In this document: piece after piece, positions 1 to 10,400 of the stretch | How the letters are laid out: the number at the start of each line of letters is the position of its first letter | Position numbering within the stretch: position 1 is the stretch's first letter | Made by a program: the position numbers and the translations under genes | From: Phycicoccus elongatus Lp2 | Lineage (GTDB): Bacteria; Actinomycetota; Actinomycetes; Actinomycetales; Dermatophilaceae | Direction of reading: 5' to 3' | NCBI RefSeq assembly: GCF_000367525.1 | Contig: NZ_HF570956.1 | Span: 909,582-973,581, forward strand | DNA length: 64,000 nucleotides | The notes under the pieces: model-generated | The model's database searches: none | Seen by the model: the letters and a program-made list of their open reading frames with translations, nothing else | What the model was told of the DNA's origin: nothing

Positions 1-1
1 C

Positions 2-586
2 CCGCCCGCCATGGCGGCGGTCTATTCGGCGACCATGCTCAAGATCTCGGTCGGTTTCATCACCGCCGCGGGGATCGCCGTCATCGTTCGCCTGGCGGTC
101 GAAGAGCGTTCCGGCAGAGGCGAAGTGGTGATGGCGAGCGCAACCAGCCGCGCCCGCTGGTTCCTTGCGTATGCCGTGGGCGGCCTGGCCCTCGTCGCGC
201 TTCTCACGCTCGTCATGGCTTTCGCGATGGGCTCGCGCGGTGCCGCCGCTCTGGCCGCGGCCCCTTCGGTCGGGCAGACCCTGCAGGGTGCCGCCGAGGC
301 GATCCCCGCGGCGTGGGTCGTCGTCGGCGCGGCCGCCCTGCTCACCGGACTCAACGCCCGCTGGGCGCCCTACGCGTGGGCCGTGCTCGGCGCCGCCTTC
401 GTGCTGGGGGAGTTCGGGACGACGATGAACCTGCCGTCATGGCTCGTGGGGCTCTCCCCGTTCGCGCACGTCGAGGCCTACCCCCTCGGTCACTGGGACT
501 GGGCCAATGTCCTCGTCCTCACCGCGATCGCGGTGGTGCTCACGGGAGCCGGTCTCGCGGCATACCGACGGCGCGACCTGACCTGA
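2..586 (+). CDS. ABC-2 type transporter permease, C-terminal part (cut by window start)
   Basis: The reading frame is open to the window edge, so this is only the last 190-odd residues of a larger integral membrane protein. About five hydrophobic segments are visible (residues roughly 10-30, 48-72, 97-113, 118-135 and 165-185 counted from the first ATG at 11). The closing loop 'LSPFAHV' followed by a last helix and a charged tail 'YRRRDLT' resembles permeases annotated as exporters of polyketide antibiotics (COG3559, TnrB-like). Such permeases work with an ATPase that would lie upstream of the window. The gene ends just before a palindromic repeat and converges on manC. Family placement is by resemblance only. 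Confidence 0.6.
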   Translation, partial: PPAMAAVYSATMLKISVGFITAAGIAVIVRLAVEERSGRGEVVMASATSRARWFLAYAVGGLALVALLTLVMAFAMGSRGAAALAAAPSVGQTLQGAAEAIPAAWVVVGAAALLTGLNARWAPYAWAVLGAAFVLGEFGTTMNLPSWLVGLSPFAHVEAYPLGHWDWANVLVLTAIAVVLTGAGLAAYRRRDLT

Positions 587-595
587 CCGCCAACC

Positions 596-665
596 GGCGT
601 TGTTCCGGATGGCCGCGGTTGTTCCCGGGTACCCGGGAACAACCGCGGCATGTGGGAACAACGCC
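596..665. repeat. Palindromic repeat, family 1, copy A (70 bp), probable two-way terminator
   Basis: The element begins GGCGTTGTTCCGG and ends GGGAACAACGCC. The inner arms 613-630 and 631-648 are perfect 18-base inverted repeats centred on GGGTACCC; the outer 11 bases also pair. It fills the gap between two convergent genes, where it could terminate both transcripts. A near-identical 66 bp copy lies at 58359-58424 inside a coding gene; the two differ mainly by four bases at the centre and share the downstream GACA. Confidence 0.85.
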
Positions 666-672
666 GACAGGG

Positions 673-1752
673 TCAGGTGAGGTCGGGACGGCCGCCCGCC
701 TTCAACGCGTCGACGACCGCCTTGACATCCTGGGCCCGCTCGACCGTCGTCACGAGCACGGCATCGCCGGTGTCCACGACGACGACGTCGGTGAGACCGA
801 GGACGGCCACGTGTCGACCGCCGCGTGGGGCGACGAACCCGCTGGCGTCGATCGTCGTCACGAGAGCGGGATCGCCGAGGACGGCGACCCCGTCGTCCGC
901 GGTCGGCAGCAGCTCGCGCAGGGTGGCGAAGTCGCCGACGTCGTTCCACGTGAACGCGCCGGGCACGACGGCCACCCGGCCGATGTCGGCGGCAGGCTCC
1001 GCGATCGCGTGGTCGATCGCGATCCTCGTCAGCTCCGGCCAGCGCTGCGCGAGGGTCGACGGGTCGGCAGCGATGGCCCGGACTCCCGCCGCCAACTCAG
1101 GGTGCCAGCGCGTCAGCAGGTCGAGCAACACGGTCGCCTTGACAACGAACATGCCTGCATTCCAACGGAATTCGCCCGTCGCGAGATAGTTCGCAGCGCG
1201 CGAGGCGTCCGGTTTCTCGACGAATTGGCGGACCCGCGCCGCCGTCGCGTGACCGTCGAGCGCTTGGCCCATCTGGATGTAGCCGAAGGAGGTCGCCGGA
1301 AACGTCGGCTCCACCCCGATGGTCACGACGTAGTCCTCGCGCGCGACGGCCACCGCCTCGGCCACGCACGCCCGGAAGGCCTCGCCGTCCGGGATGACGT
1401 GGTCGGCAGCGAACGACCCGATCATCGCCTCCGGGTCCTCTCGCTCGATGACGGCAGCTGCCCAGGCGATGGCCGCCATCGAGTCACGCGGGCTGGGCTC
1501 GGCCAGCACCCGGTCGGGTGTCAGACCCGGCAACTGGGCACGCACGGCTTCGGCGTGCGCCACGCCGGTGACGACGACGACCCGGTCGGCGGCGAGCGGC
1601 GCGACCCGGTCGACGGTGCCCTGGATGAGGGTGTGTCCCTCACCGGTGAGATCGTGCAGGAACTTCGGGTGCCCGGCCCGCGAGAGCGGCCAGAGACGCG
1701 TGCCGGAGCCGCCGGCCGGGATGACGGCCCAGAAGTCGGGGATCGAGGACAT
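673..1752 (-). CDS. manC: Mannose-1-phosphate guanylyltransferase
   Basis: Makes GDP-mannose from GTP and mannose 1-phosphate, the cytosolic donor for cell-envelope mannosylation. The nucleotidyltransferase signature GGSGTRLWPLSR lies at about residues 14-25, FVEKP in mid-protein and the sugar-binding WNAGMFV after it. At 359 residues it is the short form without a fused phosphomannose isomerase domain. I chose the ATG at 1752 because it starts just before the signature and has AAGGTGA a few bases upstream; the frame stays open further upstream, but without family sequence. It is divergent from a GDP-mannose-type glycosyltransferase, and manB lies at 39242-40684. Confidence 0.93.
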   Translation of the reverse strand: MSSIPDFWAVIPAGGSGTRLWPLSRAGHPKFLHDLTGEGHTLIQGTVDRVAPLAADRVVVVTGVAHAEAVRAQLPGLTPDRVLAEPSPRDSMAAIAWAAAVIEREDPEAMIGSFAADHVIPDGEAFRACVAEAVAVAREDYVVTIGVEPTFPATSFGYIQMGQALDGHATAARVRQFVEKPDASRAANYLATGEFRWNAGMFVVKATVLLDLLTRWHPELAAGVRAIAADPSTLAQRWPELTRIAIDHAIAEPAADIGRVAVVPGAFTWNDVGDFATLRELLPTADDGVAVLGDPALVTTIDASGFVAPRGGRHVAVLGLTDVVVVDTGDAVLVTTVERAQDVKAVVDALKAGGRPDLT

Positions 1753-1894
1753 GCCGGTCACCTTAGCGACGGGCGCCGCGGCCACGAGGAGGTGACGCCC
1801 CGGTGAACGCGTTCTCCGGCCCGATGCCCAACGCTCACCCGACCCACCCTCGCGGGTCACCGTGGCAGCACGACGCTGCACCACCGTGGTGCCC

Positions 1895-3070
1895 ATGCGC
1901 GTGGCCATCGTCACCGAGTCCTTCCTCCCGACGCTCAACGGCGTCACCACCAGCGTCTGCCGGGTTTCCGAGCAGTTGTATGCCGGGGGCCACGACGTTC
2001 GCATCGTCGCCCCTGCACCGGCCCCCGACCGCTTCGGCGAGATCCGGGTGGCCACCTGCCCCTCGGTGTCGGTGCGGCAGTTCCCGACCGGACTCCCGAC
2101 GCCCGGGCTACGACAGGCCCTGGAGGACTTCGCCCCGGAGGTCGTCCACGTCGCCTCGCCGTTCGTGCTCGGCGCGCGTGCGCTCCAGTGGGCGGACCGC
2201 ACCCAGACCCCAGCCGTCGCCATCTACCAGACCGATGTGCCCAGTTACCTCGCCCAGCACACGCCCGGCAGAATCGGCACCCGAGCCTCGAACGCCGCAT
2301 GGCGCTGGATCCGGCGCATGCACGCTCACGCCGACCTCACGCTCGCCCCCTCCTCGGCGACGATCGAGGAGCTCCGGCACCACGGCATACCGAGGGTGGA
2401 GCGGTGGCGCCGGGGCGTGGACCACTCCCTCTTCTGCCCGAGGTGGCGAGGGGACGCAGGGGCGCGCGAGCTCCGGCGGGCGCTGTCTCCGGCCGGGGAG
2501 GTGCTCATCGGCTATGTCGGCAGACTCGCCCCGGAGAAGGAACTCCACCGTCTGGCAGAAGCCGCAACCATCCCCGGCACCCGACTTGTGATCGTCGGTG
2601 ACGGCCCCGCTCGATCCGAGGTCGGAGCCCTCCTCACCGAGGCCGTCGCGGACATGCCGGGGCGGCCCAACCGCACCCCGATCGTTCTCGGCCAACGCTG
2701 TGGCGACGACCTCGCCCGGGCGTATGCCGCCTTCGACGTCTTCGTCCACACCGGCACCCGCGAGACCTTCGGGCAGACCCTGCAGGAGGCTGCTGCGATG
2801 GGCCTGCCGGTGGTGGCGCCGGCCCGCGGTGGCCCGATCGACCTCGTCGACCACGGCCGCTCCGGTTACCTCTTCGACCCGGATCGTCCGGGCGCACTGC
2901 GCGAGGCCGCGGCGACGCTCGTCGCCGACCCACAGTTGCGAGTGTCGATGGGTGAGGTCGGGCTGGCCCGGATCGCCCAGTGCTCCTGGGGGGCACTCAC
3001 CGCTGAATTGGTCGGCCACTACGAGCGAGCCCGCGTCACGCGTCGAGCCCGCGCGCCACACGCGGCCTGA
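1895..3070 (+). CDS. Glycosyltransferase family 4, MgtA/PimB-like mannosyltransferase
   Basis: A 391-residue GT-B glycosyltransferase, probably transferring mannose from GDP-mannose to a membrane lipid or glycan on the cytoplasmic face. The N-terminal Rossmann start 'MRVAIVTESFLPTLNGV' is typical of MgtA/PimB-type enzymes. The C-terminal domain has 'GYVGRLAPEKE' and the donor-binding 'GTRETFGQTLQEAAAMG' (the E-x7-E motif). The frame is open from a GTG at 1862, but I place the start at the ATG at 1895, where family similarity begins; no clear ribosome binding site is visible for either. It is divergent from manC, whose product would make its donor. The exact acceptor cannot be told from sequence. 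Confidence 0.85.
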   Translation: MRVAIVTESFLPTLNGVTTSVCRVSEQLYAGGHDVRIVAPAPAPDRFGEIRVATCPSVSVRQFPTGLPTPGLRQALEDFAPEVVHVASPFVLGARALQWADRTQTPAVAIYQTDVPSYLAQHTPGRIGTRASNAAWRWIRRMHAHADLTLAPSSATIEELRHHGIPRVERWRRGVDHSLFCPRWRGDAGARELRRALSPAGEVLIGYVGRLAPEKELHRLAEAATIPGTRLVIVGDGPARSEVGALLTEAVADMPGRPNRTPIVLGQRCGDDLARAYAAFDVFVHTGTRETFGQTLQEAAAMGLPVVAPARGGPIDLVDHGRSGYLFDPDRPGALREAAATLVADPQLRVSMGEVGLARIAQCSWGALTAELVGHYERARVTRRARAPHAA

Positions 3071-3073
3071 CAA

Positions 3074-4171
3074 CTATTGGCGCCGACGCACTCGACGCCA
3101 GGTGCCGACCACAGCACCGAACGCCGCCGTCGCGCCGGCGCCGACGACGGCACCGGCGACGATCGAGGCCCGATCCACCGCACGTTGCTCGGCGCCCGAG
3201 AGGTCTGCCGCGGGGTCGCGGGCCGGCGCCAGGGAGCCCGCGGCAGCCTCGACCTGGGCCGCGTCCGCCGAGGGCGGGCCCTCGGCCAGTTTGTCCTGAA
3301 CGCCGGGGGTGAGCGCCACCGACTGCTGCTCGTCGAGATGGTTCGCGGCCCAGGCAGATGCCAACAGGACGATCCTGGACATGTAGTTGAGCCAGACCAG
3401 CAGGCCCACGACCAGGGCGATGGAGGCGAAGAGCGGGTTGTTCATCGCGCCCAGCAAGGTCGTGCCGAGCGCCTTGAGGACGGTCAGTCCGATGCCCCCG
3501 ATGAGGGCGGCCGACCGAAGCCCGCGCCAGGGTACGTCCACCCCACTGAGCAGGCGCAGCATGACCAGGACGATGAGGCCGTCGAGGACGACGCCGACGA
3601 GGACACTGATCGCCTTGACGACCCACCACGAGCCGCCGAGCCCGATGAGCTCGGCGATCCCCGAGGCGGCGGCGCCGGCGACACCGGTCACGGCCGCCGA
3701 GACGACGATAGCCAGGCCGAGCAGCACGAGGACGCCCAGGTCGCGCAGCTTGTTCGTGAAGAAGTTCCCGGGTTCGCCCTCGGCCCCGAAGATCGTGCGG
3801 ATGCCGTCCCGCAGGGCCCCCAGCCACCCCAGCCCTGCCCACAGCAGGCCCGCGACACCGATGGCCCCGGTGACCGAGAGGGTGTTGCCGGTCGGCGCCT
3901 CGAGCGGGATCAGTCCCTCGTCACCCTCCTTGATGAAGCCGGGCAGGGTCTCGTTGAGGTAGTCCCGGATCTGGTCCAGCCATTCGGGGTGCCCCTTGAG
4001 GAGCGCCCCGAAGATGGTGAAGGCCAGCGCCACCGCCGGGAAGATCGAGAAGAACGCGAAGTAGGTGACGCCGCCTGCGAGCAGGTTGCCGCGCGCATCG
4101 CTGTAGCGCTGCCAGGCCCGCATCACCTCGGTCCGTTGGAAACGGCTCCAGGCTTTCTTCACTGCATCCAT
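3074..4171 (-). CDS. YihY/BrkB family multi-pass membrane protein
   Basis: A 365-residue inner-membrane protein of the YihY (virulence factor BrkB) family, function unknown. About six transmembrane helices are recognisable, starting with 'LLAGGVTYFAFFSIFPAVALAF' near residue 35, the family's conserved opening. The C-terminal 70 residues form a polar Ala/Glu-rich tail followed by one more hydrophobic stretch and a basic end 'WRRVRRRQ'. The ATG at 4171 has AGGAG nine bases upstream and lies only five bases after the stop of the RNA ligase-like gene, so the two are probably cotranscribed with trpS. The old RNase BN label for this family is not supported. Confidence 0.88.
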   Translation of the reverse strand: MDAVKKAWSRFQRTEVMRAWQRYSDARGNLLAGGVTYFAFFSIFPAVALAFTIFGALLKGHPEWLDQIRDYLNETLPGFIKEGDEGLIPLEAPTGNTLSVTGAIGVAGLLWAGLGWLGALRDGIRTIFGAEGEPGNFFTNKLRDLGVLVLLGLAIVVSAAVTGVAGAAASGIAELIGLGGSWWVVKAISVLVGVVLDGLIVLVMLRLLSGVDVPWRGLRSAALIGGIGLTVLKALGTTLLGAMNNPLFASIALVVGLLVWLNYMSRIVLLASAWAANHLDEQQSVALTPGVQDKLAEGPPSADAAQVEAAAGSLAPARDPAADLSGAEQRAVDRASIVAGAVVGAGATAAFGAVVGTWRRVRRRQ

Positions 4172-4176
4172 GCGCT

Positions 4177-4707
4177 TCAGCTCCTGTCCCGACCTGCGCC
4201 CTCCAGCGAGAAGGTCCGCAGCGGTCGCCACACGTCGTCGTTGCCCTGCTCGAAGAGGTCGAAACCCACGACCGGGAACTCTGCCACGAAGTCGGCGGTC
4301 GATCGGGCCGTGGCGTCGAGGGCTTCGTCCTCGACATGGTGGGCGATCGTGACGTGCGGGTGGTAGTCGAACTCGAGACGGCGTTCCACGGGTCCTGACC
4401 GGATGGCCCGCTCGAGGCGTTCGCACGACGAGATGCCTTCACTGACCTGGACGAAGACAACCGGGGACACCGGCCGGAAACTGCCCGTCCCGGCCAGCCG
4501 CATCGTGAAGGCCGGATGGCTGTCCGCGACGGAGGACAGATGATCGATGAAGGCGTCCAGGTCGGTGCCCGGGATGACGGTCGGCGGCAACAACGTCACG
4601 TGCGGAGGGATCACGGCTGCCATCGGGTCACCGGCCGCATGGCGCGCAGCCGAGAGTTTGGCCCGATGGGGCTCGGGAATGGCGATGGCGACGCCGACGA
4701 CCGGCAT
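4177..4707 (-). CDS. 2'-5' RNA ligase / 2H phosphoesterase family protein
   Basis: A 176-residue cytosolic protein with the two HxT motifs of the 2H phosphoesterase superfamily: 'PPHVTLLPP' near residue 35 and 'YHPHVTIAHH' near residue 117. These histidines and threonines form the catalytic pair in LigT/cyclic phosphodiesterase enzymes, which act on 2',3'-cyclic phosphates or 2'-5' linkages; the substrate here is unknown. It starts two bases after the trpS stop and is followed five bases later by the YihY gene, which indicates a trpS-ligase-yihY operon. Confidence 0.85.
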   Translation of the reverse strand: MPVVGVAIAIPEPHRAKLSAARHAAGDPMAAVIPPHVTLLPPTVIPGTDLDAFIDHLSSVADSHPAFTMRLAGTGSFRPVSPVVFVQVSEGISSCERLERAIRSGPVERRLEFDYHPHVTIAHHVEDEALDATARSTADFVAEFPVVGFDLFEQGNDDVWRPLRTFSLEGAGRDRS

Positions 4708-4709
4708 GT

Positions 4710-5744
4710 TCAGGCACCCGCGGGTCTGGCCGGCAGCAGGCCCACGGCTTCGCGGACGCGCTGCATCGTGGCCCTGGCCACGACGGTGGCCCGCTCCGCC
4801 CCGGCGGCGACGATCCTGTCGAGTTCGGCCGGGTCGTCGAGCAGTTCAGCCATGCGGGTCTGGAAGGGCTCGACCGCTGCCAGCACCACGTCGGCCACCT
4901 CCCCCTTCAGCGCGCCGTACCCCTGGCCCGCGAACCGTGACTCCAGGTCAGGAAGCGAACTGCCCGAGAGCGTCGAGTGGATGACCAGCAGGTTCGACAC
5001 CCCTGCCTTGGTGGCGGGGTCGTAGCGGACCTCGGCCTCGGTGTCGGTGACGGCCGACATGATCTTCTTGCGCAGCCTCTTGGGGTCGTCGCTGAGCAGG
5101 AGCAGACCCTTGTCCGGCGAGTTCGACCCCGACATCTTCGAGGTGGGGTCGGTCAGATCCATGATCTTGGCCGACTCCTTGAGGATGTAGGGCTCCGGCA
5201 CGACGAGGGTGTCCGCGGCATACCGCGTGTTGAAGCGTTCGGCGAGGTCGCGGGTGATCTCGAGGTGTTGGCGTTGGTCCTCACCGACGGGGACGTATGC
5301 CGCGTCATACATGAGGATGTCGGCCGCCATGAGCATGGGATAGGTGAGCAAACCGACGTTGGCGTTCTGCCCGCGGGCCACCTTGTCCTTGAACTGGGTC
5401 ATTCGGCGCGCTTCGCCATCGGCGGTCAGGCAGTTCATGACCCAGCCCAGCTCGGCGTGCTCGGTGATGTGGCTCTGGCAGAAGACCGCCGAACGCGCCG
5501 GGTCCACACCACCGGCGATGAACTGGGCAGCCGTGACGCGCGTCCGGCGGCGGAGCACGGCAGGGTCGGTCGGCACGGTCAGCGCGTGCAGGTCGGCGAC
5601 GAAGTAGTAGGCGTCGAACTGGTCCTGCAGGGTGACCCAGTTGACCAGTGCCCCGATGTAGTTGCCCAGGTGCAGCGAATCGCTCGTCGGCTGCATCCCG
5701 GAGAGAATCCTGGGCACGCTGCGGTGATCGTCGGCATCGGGCAT
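4710..5744 (-). CDS. trpS: Tryptophanyl-tRNA synthetase
   Basis: Charges tRNA-Trp with tryptophan. It is a class I synthetase of 344 residues with the HIGH-equivalent 'HLGNY' near residue 25 (after '[14 protein letters not shown]') and the KMSKS-equivalent 'KMSGS' near residue 205. '[19 protein letters not shown]' is the conserved Trp/ATP region. I place the start at the ATG at 5744; the frame continues 11 codons upstream, but a TAGAGT hexamer seven bases before this ATG suggests a leaderless message starting here. It is the first gene of a likely operon with the RNA ligase-like and YihY genes. Confidence 0.95.
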   Translation of the reverse strand: MPDADDHRSVPRILSGMQPTSDSLHLGNYIGALVNWVTLQDQFDAYYFVADLHALTVPTDPAVLRRRTRVTAAQFIAGGVDPARSAVFCQSHITEHAELGWVMNCLTADGEARRMTQFKDKVARGQNANVGLLTYPMLMAADILMYDAAYVPVGEDQRQHLEITRDLAERFNTRYAADTLVVPEPYILKESAKIMDLTDPTSKMSGSNSPDKGLLLLSDDPKRLRKKIMSAVTDTEAEVRYDPATKAGVSNLLVIHSTLSGSSLPDLESRFAGQGYGALKGEVADVVLAAVEPFQTRMAELLDDPAELDRIVAAGAERATVVARATMQRVREAVGLLPARPAGA

Positions 5745-5751
5745 GGGGTCA

Positions 5752-5757
5752 ACTCTA
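5752..5757 (-). promoter_or_regulatory. Putative -10 element (TAGAGT) for leaderless trpS
   Basis: TAGAGT read on the minus strand, seven bases before the trpS ATG, with no ribosome binding site between. The spacing places the transcription start at or next to the start codon. Confidence 0.5.
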
Positions 5758-5887
5758 ATGAACGGCGGGTTGACCAAGGTGCGCGTGTCCGGCCGGAGCG
5801 GACCCGCGCGGCAGACCTCCAGGCCAGCGACCTCATCCTGGTCATGGAGCGGGGCGTTCTCGGGCGCGCCCCTCAGCGTTCCAGCGG

Positions 5888-7369
5888 TCAGCGCTCGAGC
5901 GGTCGCAGCCGCGCGACGAAGACCACCCGGGTGCCGTGCGGCGAGGAGTTCTCCCAGCGGATCCGACCCTGTAGGTCCTGCACCAGTGATGTCACGATGC
6001 GCGTGCCGAGCCCGGCGAGCACCGGACGGAAACCCGGCGGCAGCCCGACCCCGTCGTCGGTCACCGTCACCGTGAGTTCCTCTGCGCCGTCCGTCCCGGT
6101 GGCCCGATGGGCCGCCAGGTCGATCGTGCCGCCGCGGTCGGCGAGCCCGTGCTCGGCCGCGTTCTGCACGAGTTCGGAGATGATCATCGCCATCGCCGTC
6201 GCGTCCTCGGCCCGCATCCGCCCGAAGCTGCCGGTCAGCGTGTGACTGACCGGATGCTCACGCGTGGCCACCTCGACAACGGCGCGCAGGCCCCGGACAG
6301 CGATCTCGTCGAAATCCACCATCTCGTCGAAGCCCTGGCTGAGCGTCTCGTGGACGAGCGCGATCGTCCCGACCCGGCGCACCGCCTCTGCGAGCGCGTT
6401 CTTGGCCGTCGGCTCCGGCACCCGGCGGGCCTGGAGCCGAAGCAGAGCTGCCACGGTCTGGAGGTTGTTCTTCACCCGGTGGTGAATCTCGCGGATCGTG
6501 GCGTCCTTGGTCAGCAGTTCCTGCTCGCGGCGCCGCAGCTCGGAGACGTCGCGCAGCAGGATGAAGGCCCCGGTGCGCGTCGCGTTCGCCGTGATCGGGA
6601 TGGCGCGCATGCTGACGCTCGCCGACCGAGTGGAGAACTCGGTGCGCCAGGGCGCCCGGCCGGTGACCACCAAGGCCAGCGATTCGTCGATGGGTTGTTC
6701 AGCGGCCTGGGCGAGGTCGGTGATGATCCTGGCGAAGTTCGATCGCACGAGGTCACCCAGATGTCCCAGCCGGTGGACCGCCGAGAGCGCATTGGGGCTG
6801 GCGTAGGTCACGCCGCCGTCGACATCGAGCACGATGACCCCGTCGCCCACCCGGGGAGCTCCCCGACGCAGGCCGGTCGGCGCCGCCGGCGACGGGAACT
6901 CGCCATGGGCGATCATCCGGGCCAACGCGTCGGCCAGGCGCCGATAGGTCAGCTCGAGTCGACTCGGCGTGCGTTGGGCGATGGCATGGGTGTGCATCGT
7001 GATGACGCCCACGGTCCGGGCGCCCCGGACCACCGGGATCGCCTCGACGCGCACGCCGTACTCCTCCCCCGCATGCGGCTCCCGGCCCCGCACGAGCCGA
7101 CGCGACCGGTGGGCCTCCTCGATGAGGGCCCGGCGGGTCGACGTCGGCGCCGTGCCGACGATGTCGTCATGGAAGACCATGGGCCCGGTGTTGGGGCGCA
7201 CGTGGGCGACCGTCTGCCAGCCCGCCTGGCCGCCCTGGACCCAGAGGACGAGGTCGCTGAAGGCGAGGTCTGCGACGAGTTGCCAGTCCCCCACGACGAG
7301 GTGGAGCCACTCGATCTCGGCAGGCTCCAAGGTCGTGAGGGACTGGAGGTGCTCGGCGAGGGTCGTCAC
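5888..7369 (-). CDS. pdtaS: Sensor histidine kinase, PdtaS-like
   Basis: A 493-residue soluble two-component kinase resembling mycobacterial PdtaS (Rv3220c), which signals to the ANTAR-type RNA-binding regulator PdtaR. The N-terminal sensor domain starts '[27 protein letters not shown]' (GAF-like), followed by a PAS-like domain near residues 160-270. The HisKA_2 box '[13 protein letters not shown]' carries the phospho-accepting histidine. A HATPase domain follows with '[12 protein letters not shown]' and 'DDGVGLPPG'. No membrane segment is seen. I use the GTG at 7369, at the family-conserved start, with TAGGCT eight bases upstream. No pdtaR gene is visible in this window. Confidence 0.85.
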   Translation of the reverse strand: MTTLAEHLQSLTTLEPAEIEWLHLVVGDWQLVADLAFSDLVLWVQGGQAGWQTVAHVRPNTGPMVFHDDIVGTAPTSTRRALIEEAHRSRRLVRGREPHAGEEYGVRVEAIPVVRGARTVGVITMHTHAIAQRTPSRLELTYRRLADALARMIAHGEFPSPAAPTGLRRGAPRVGDGVIVLDVDGGVTYASPNALSAVHRLGHLGDLVRSNFARIITDLAQAAEQPIDESLALVVTGRAPWRTEFSTRSASVSMRAIPITANATRTGAFILLRDVSELRRREQELLTKDATIREIHHRVKNNLQTVAALLRLQARRVPEPTAKNALAEAVRRVGTIALVHETLSQGFDEMVDFDEIAVRGLRAVVEVATREHPVSHTLTGSFGRMRAEDATAMAMIISELVQNAAEHGLADRGGTIDLAAHRATGTDGAEELTVTVTDDGVGLPPGFRPVLAGLGTRIVTSLVQDLQGRIRWENSSPHGTRVVFVARLRPLER

Positions 7370-7400
7370 ACCGATCAAGCCTAGTTCGCCGTTGAGGTCC

Positions 7401-10400
7401 TCACGTCGTGGCCGCCCCGACGCGGACCACCGAGCGCAGGGTGCGTAAGGCGACCGACAGGGCGGCAATGTTCGGGTTGTCCAGACGCACGATCGCCGAG
7501 AGCGCCCCCTTGGTCCGCGAGATCGAGTCCTGGTTGGCGCGGGCCCACACGTCGTACTGCTCGCCCGGGTCGGAGGCCGCCCCGTCGGCCGGGTTGGCGT
7601 CCAGGACCCCGCGGGTGAGTGACTCCAGCACCGAGTAGAGGTCGTCCCGGAGGGCACCCCGGGCGAGTGCGTCCCATCGGTCCTCACGGGGCAGCCGCGT
7701 GACCTTGCCCAGCATCGCGTCGATCCCGAACCGCTCCGAGACCACGTAGTAGAGCGCCGCCACGTCCTGTGGGTCGCGACCGGTGTCGGTGGCGATCTCG
7801 ACGATGTCGAGCAGGGAGTACCAGTCGAGCAGGCTCGCGGTGTGCCGAGCCAGCGCCTCGGGCACCCCGGCTTTCTCGAACTCCGCCGCCCGGCGGTTGA
7901 GCCTCTTGCGCTCGTCTCCCCGGAGCAGCTCGGGCACCTGGGGTCCCATCGCCTCGACGACGGGGCCGAAGCGCTCGACCTCGGCACCGATGTCGAGCCG
8001 GCCGGGGCGGGCGGTGAGGAACCACCGCACGGCCCGGTCGAGCAGGCGTCGGAACTCGAGGTAGAGCGAGGTCTGCGCGTTGGTCGACACGACGTTGTCG
8101 AGGGCTTCGACCTGCTCGACGAAGTGCGCGAGCCCGAAGACCTCGCGGCAGACGACGAAGGCTCGGGCCATCTGCTCGACGCTGGCACCGGTCTCCTCAC
8201 CGGCGCGGAAGGGGAAGGTGATGCCTCCACGGTTGACGATGGAGTTCGCGACCGAGTTCGTGATGATCTCTCGGCGCAGCGGGTGCTCGGCGAGCTCCGC
8301 GGCATACCTCTCCCGCATGGGGGTCGGGAAGTAGTCCGCGAGGGTTGCCTCGAAGTAGGGGTCGTCGGGGAGCGCCGAGGCCAGCAGATCGTGCTTGAGC
8401 GCGAGCTTGGCGTAGGCGACGAGGACCGAGAACTCCGGGGACTTCAGGCCCTTGCCCTCGTGGGCGCGCTGGGCGAGCTCGGCCTCGCTGGGCAGGAACT
8501 CCAGCTGCCGGTCGAGGTCACCGCGCTCCTCGAGCCACTTCATGAGCCGCTCGTGCACGCTCGCCATCTGGTGCTCCTGGGCGCGGGCGTTGCCGAGCAG
8601 GACGTTCTGCTCGTAGTTATCCCGGAGCACGAGATCGGCGACCTCGTCGGTCATCGACGCGAGGAAGGTGTTGCGTTCCTCGAGGTCGAGACCACCCGAC
8701 CGAACGACCTCGCTGAGCAGAATCTTGATGTTGACCTCGTGGTCGGAGGTGTCCACACCCGCGGAGTTGTCGATGGCGTCGGTGTTGATCCGCACGCCCG
8801 CGAAGGCCGCCTCGATCCGGCCGAGCTGGGAGCAGCCGAGGTTGCCTCCCTCCCCCACGACCTTGACGCGAAGCTCCTCGCCGTTGACCCGGATGGCGTC
8901 ATTGGCGCGGTCCCCGACCGACAGGTTGTCCTCGGTGCTCGCCTTGACGTAGGTGCCGATGCCGCCGTTCCAGAGCAGATCGGCGGGGGCCAGCAGGACG
9001 GCCTTCATCAGCTCAGCCGGCGTCATGCTCGTCGTGCCGTTGGGCAGGCCCAGTGCCGCGATCATCTCGGCCGAGACGGGGATCGCCTTGAGCGATCGGG
9101 CGAAGACGCCACCACCGGCGGAGATCAGGCTCTTGTCGTAGTCATCCCAGGACGATCGCGGCAGGTCGAAGAGGCGGCGCCTCTCGGCGTGGGACAGAGC
9201 AGCGTCCGGGTTGGGGTCGATGAAGATGTGGCGGTGGTCGAAGGCGGCCAGCAGGCGGATGTGCTCGGAGAGCAGCATGCCGTTGCCGAAGACGTCGCCA
9301 CTCATGTCACCGACCCCGACGACGGTGAAGTCCTCGGTCTGGGTGTCGTGACCCATCTCGCGGAAGTGGCGCTTGACCGATTCCCACGCGCCTCGGGCGG
9401 TGATGCCCATCCCCTTGTGGTCGTAGCCGGCCGAGCCACCGGAGGCGAAGGCATCATCGAGCCAGAAGCCGTAGGACTGGGCGACCCCGTTGGCGATGTC
9501 GGAGAAGCTGGCCGTGCCCTTGTCGGCGGCGACGACCAGGTAGGGGTCGTCCCCGTCGTGGCGCACGACGTCCGCGGGCGGCACGATGTCGCCGCCCACT
9601 CGGTTGTCGGTGAGGTCGAGCAGGCCCGAGATGAACATGCGGTAGGACGCCTTCCCCTCCTCGAGCCATGCCTCGCGGTCGACGGTGGGGTCGGGCAGCG
9701 CCTTGGGGTAGAAGCCCCCCTTGGAGCCGGTCGGCACGATGACGGCGTTCTTGACCATCTGGGCCTTGACCAGGCCGAGGATCTCGGTGCGGAAGTCCTC
9801 GCGCCGGTCACTCCACCGCAGGCCACCGCGGGCGACCGCGCCGAAGCGCAGGTGCACGCCCTCGACCCGGGGGCTGTAGACCCAGATCTCGTAGGCCGGG
9901 CGCGGCGCCGGCAGGTCGGGGATCGCCTTGGGGTTGAGCTTGAGCGACACATAGGGCTTGGGTCGGCCCTCGGCGTCGGGTTGGTAGAAGTTGGTCCGCA
10001 GGGTCGCCTTCACGACGGCGAGGAAGGCGCGAATGATCCGGTCGTGGTCGAGGCTGGACACCGCGTCGAGGGCATCGAGCACCCGAGCGCTGATCTCGTC
10101 GCAGGCTGCCTCGCGGGCCTTGCGGCCGGCCTCGTCGTCGGCGAACCGGGCCGGATCGAAGCGGATTTCGAAGAGGGCGACCAGGTCGGCGGCCACCGCA
10201 GGGTTGGCAACGAGGGCGTCCTCGAAGTAGTGCTGGGAGAAGGCCGTCTGGGTCTGGCGGAGGTACTTGGCGATGGAGCGCAGGATGATGACCTGGCGCC
10301 ACGTGAGGTGGGCGCCGAGCACGAGTCGGTTGAAGCCGTCGGACTCGGCCTCACCCTCCCAGACCGCCAGGACCGCGCCCTCGAAGAGGTCACGCAGGCC

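Noticed and set aside
673-2223. A 516-residue version of ManC
   Set aside because: The extra N-terminal part overlaps the divergent glycosyltransferase gene and lacks family sequence; the ATG at 1752 has a ribosome binding site.
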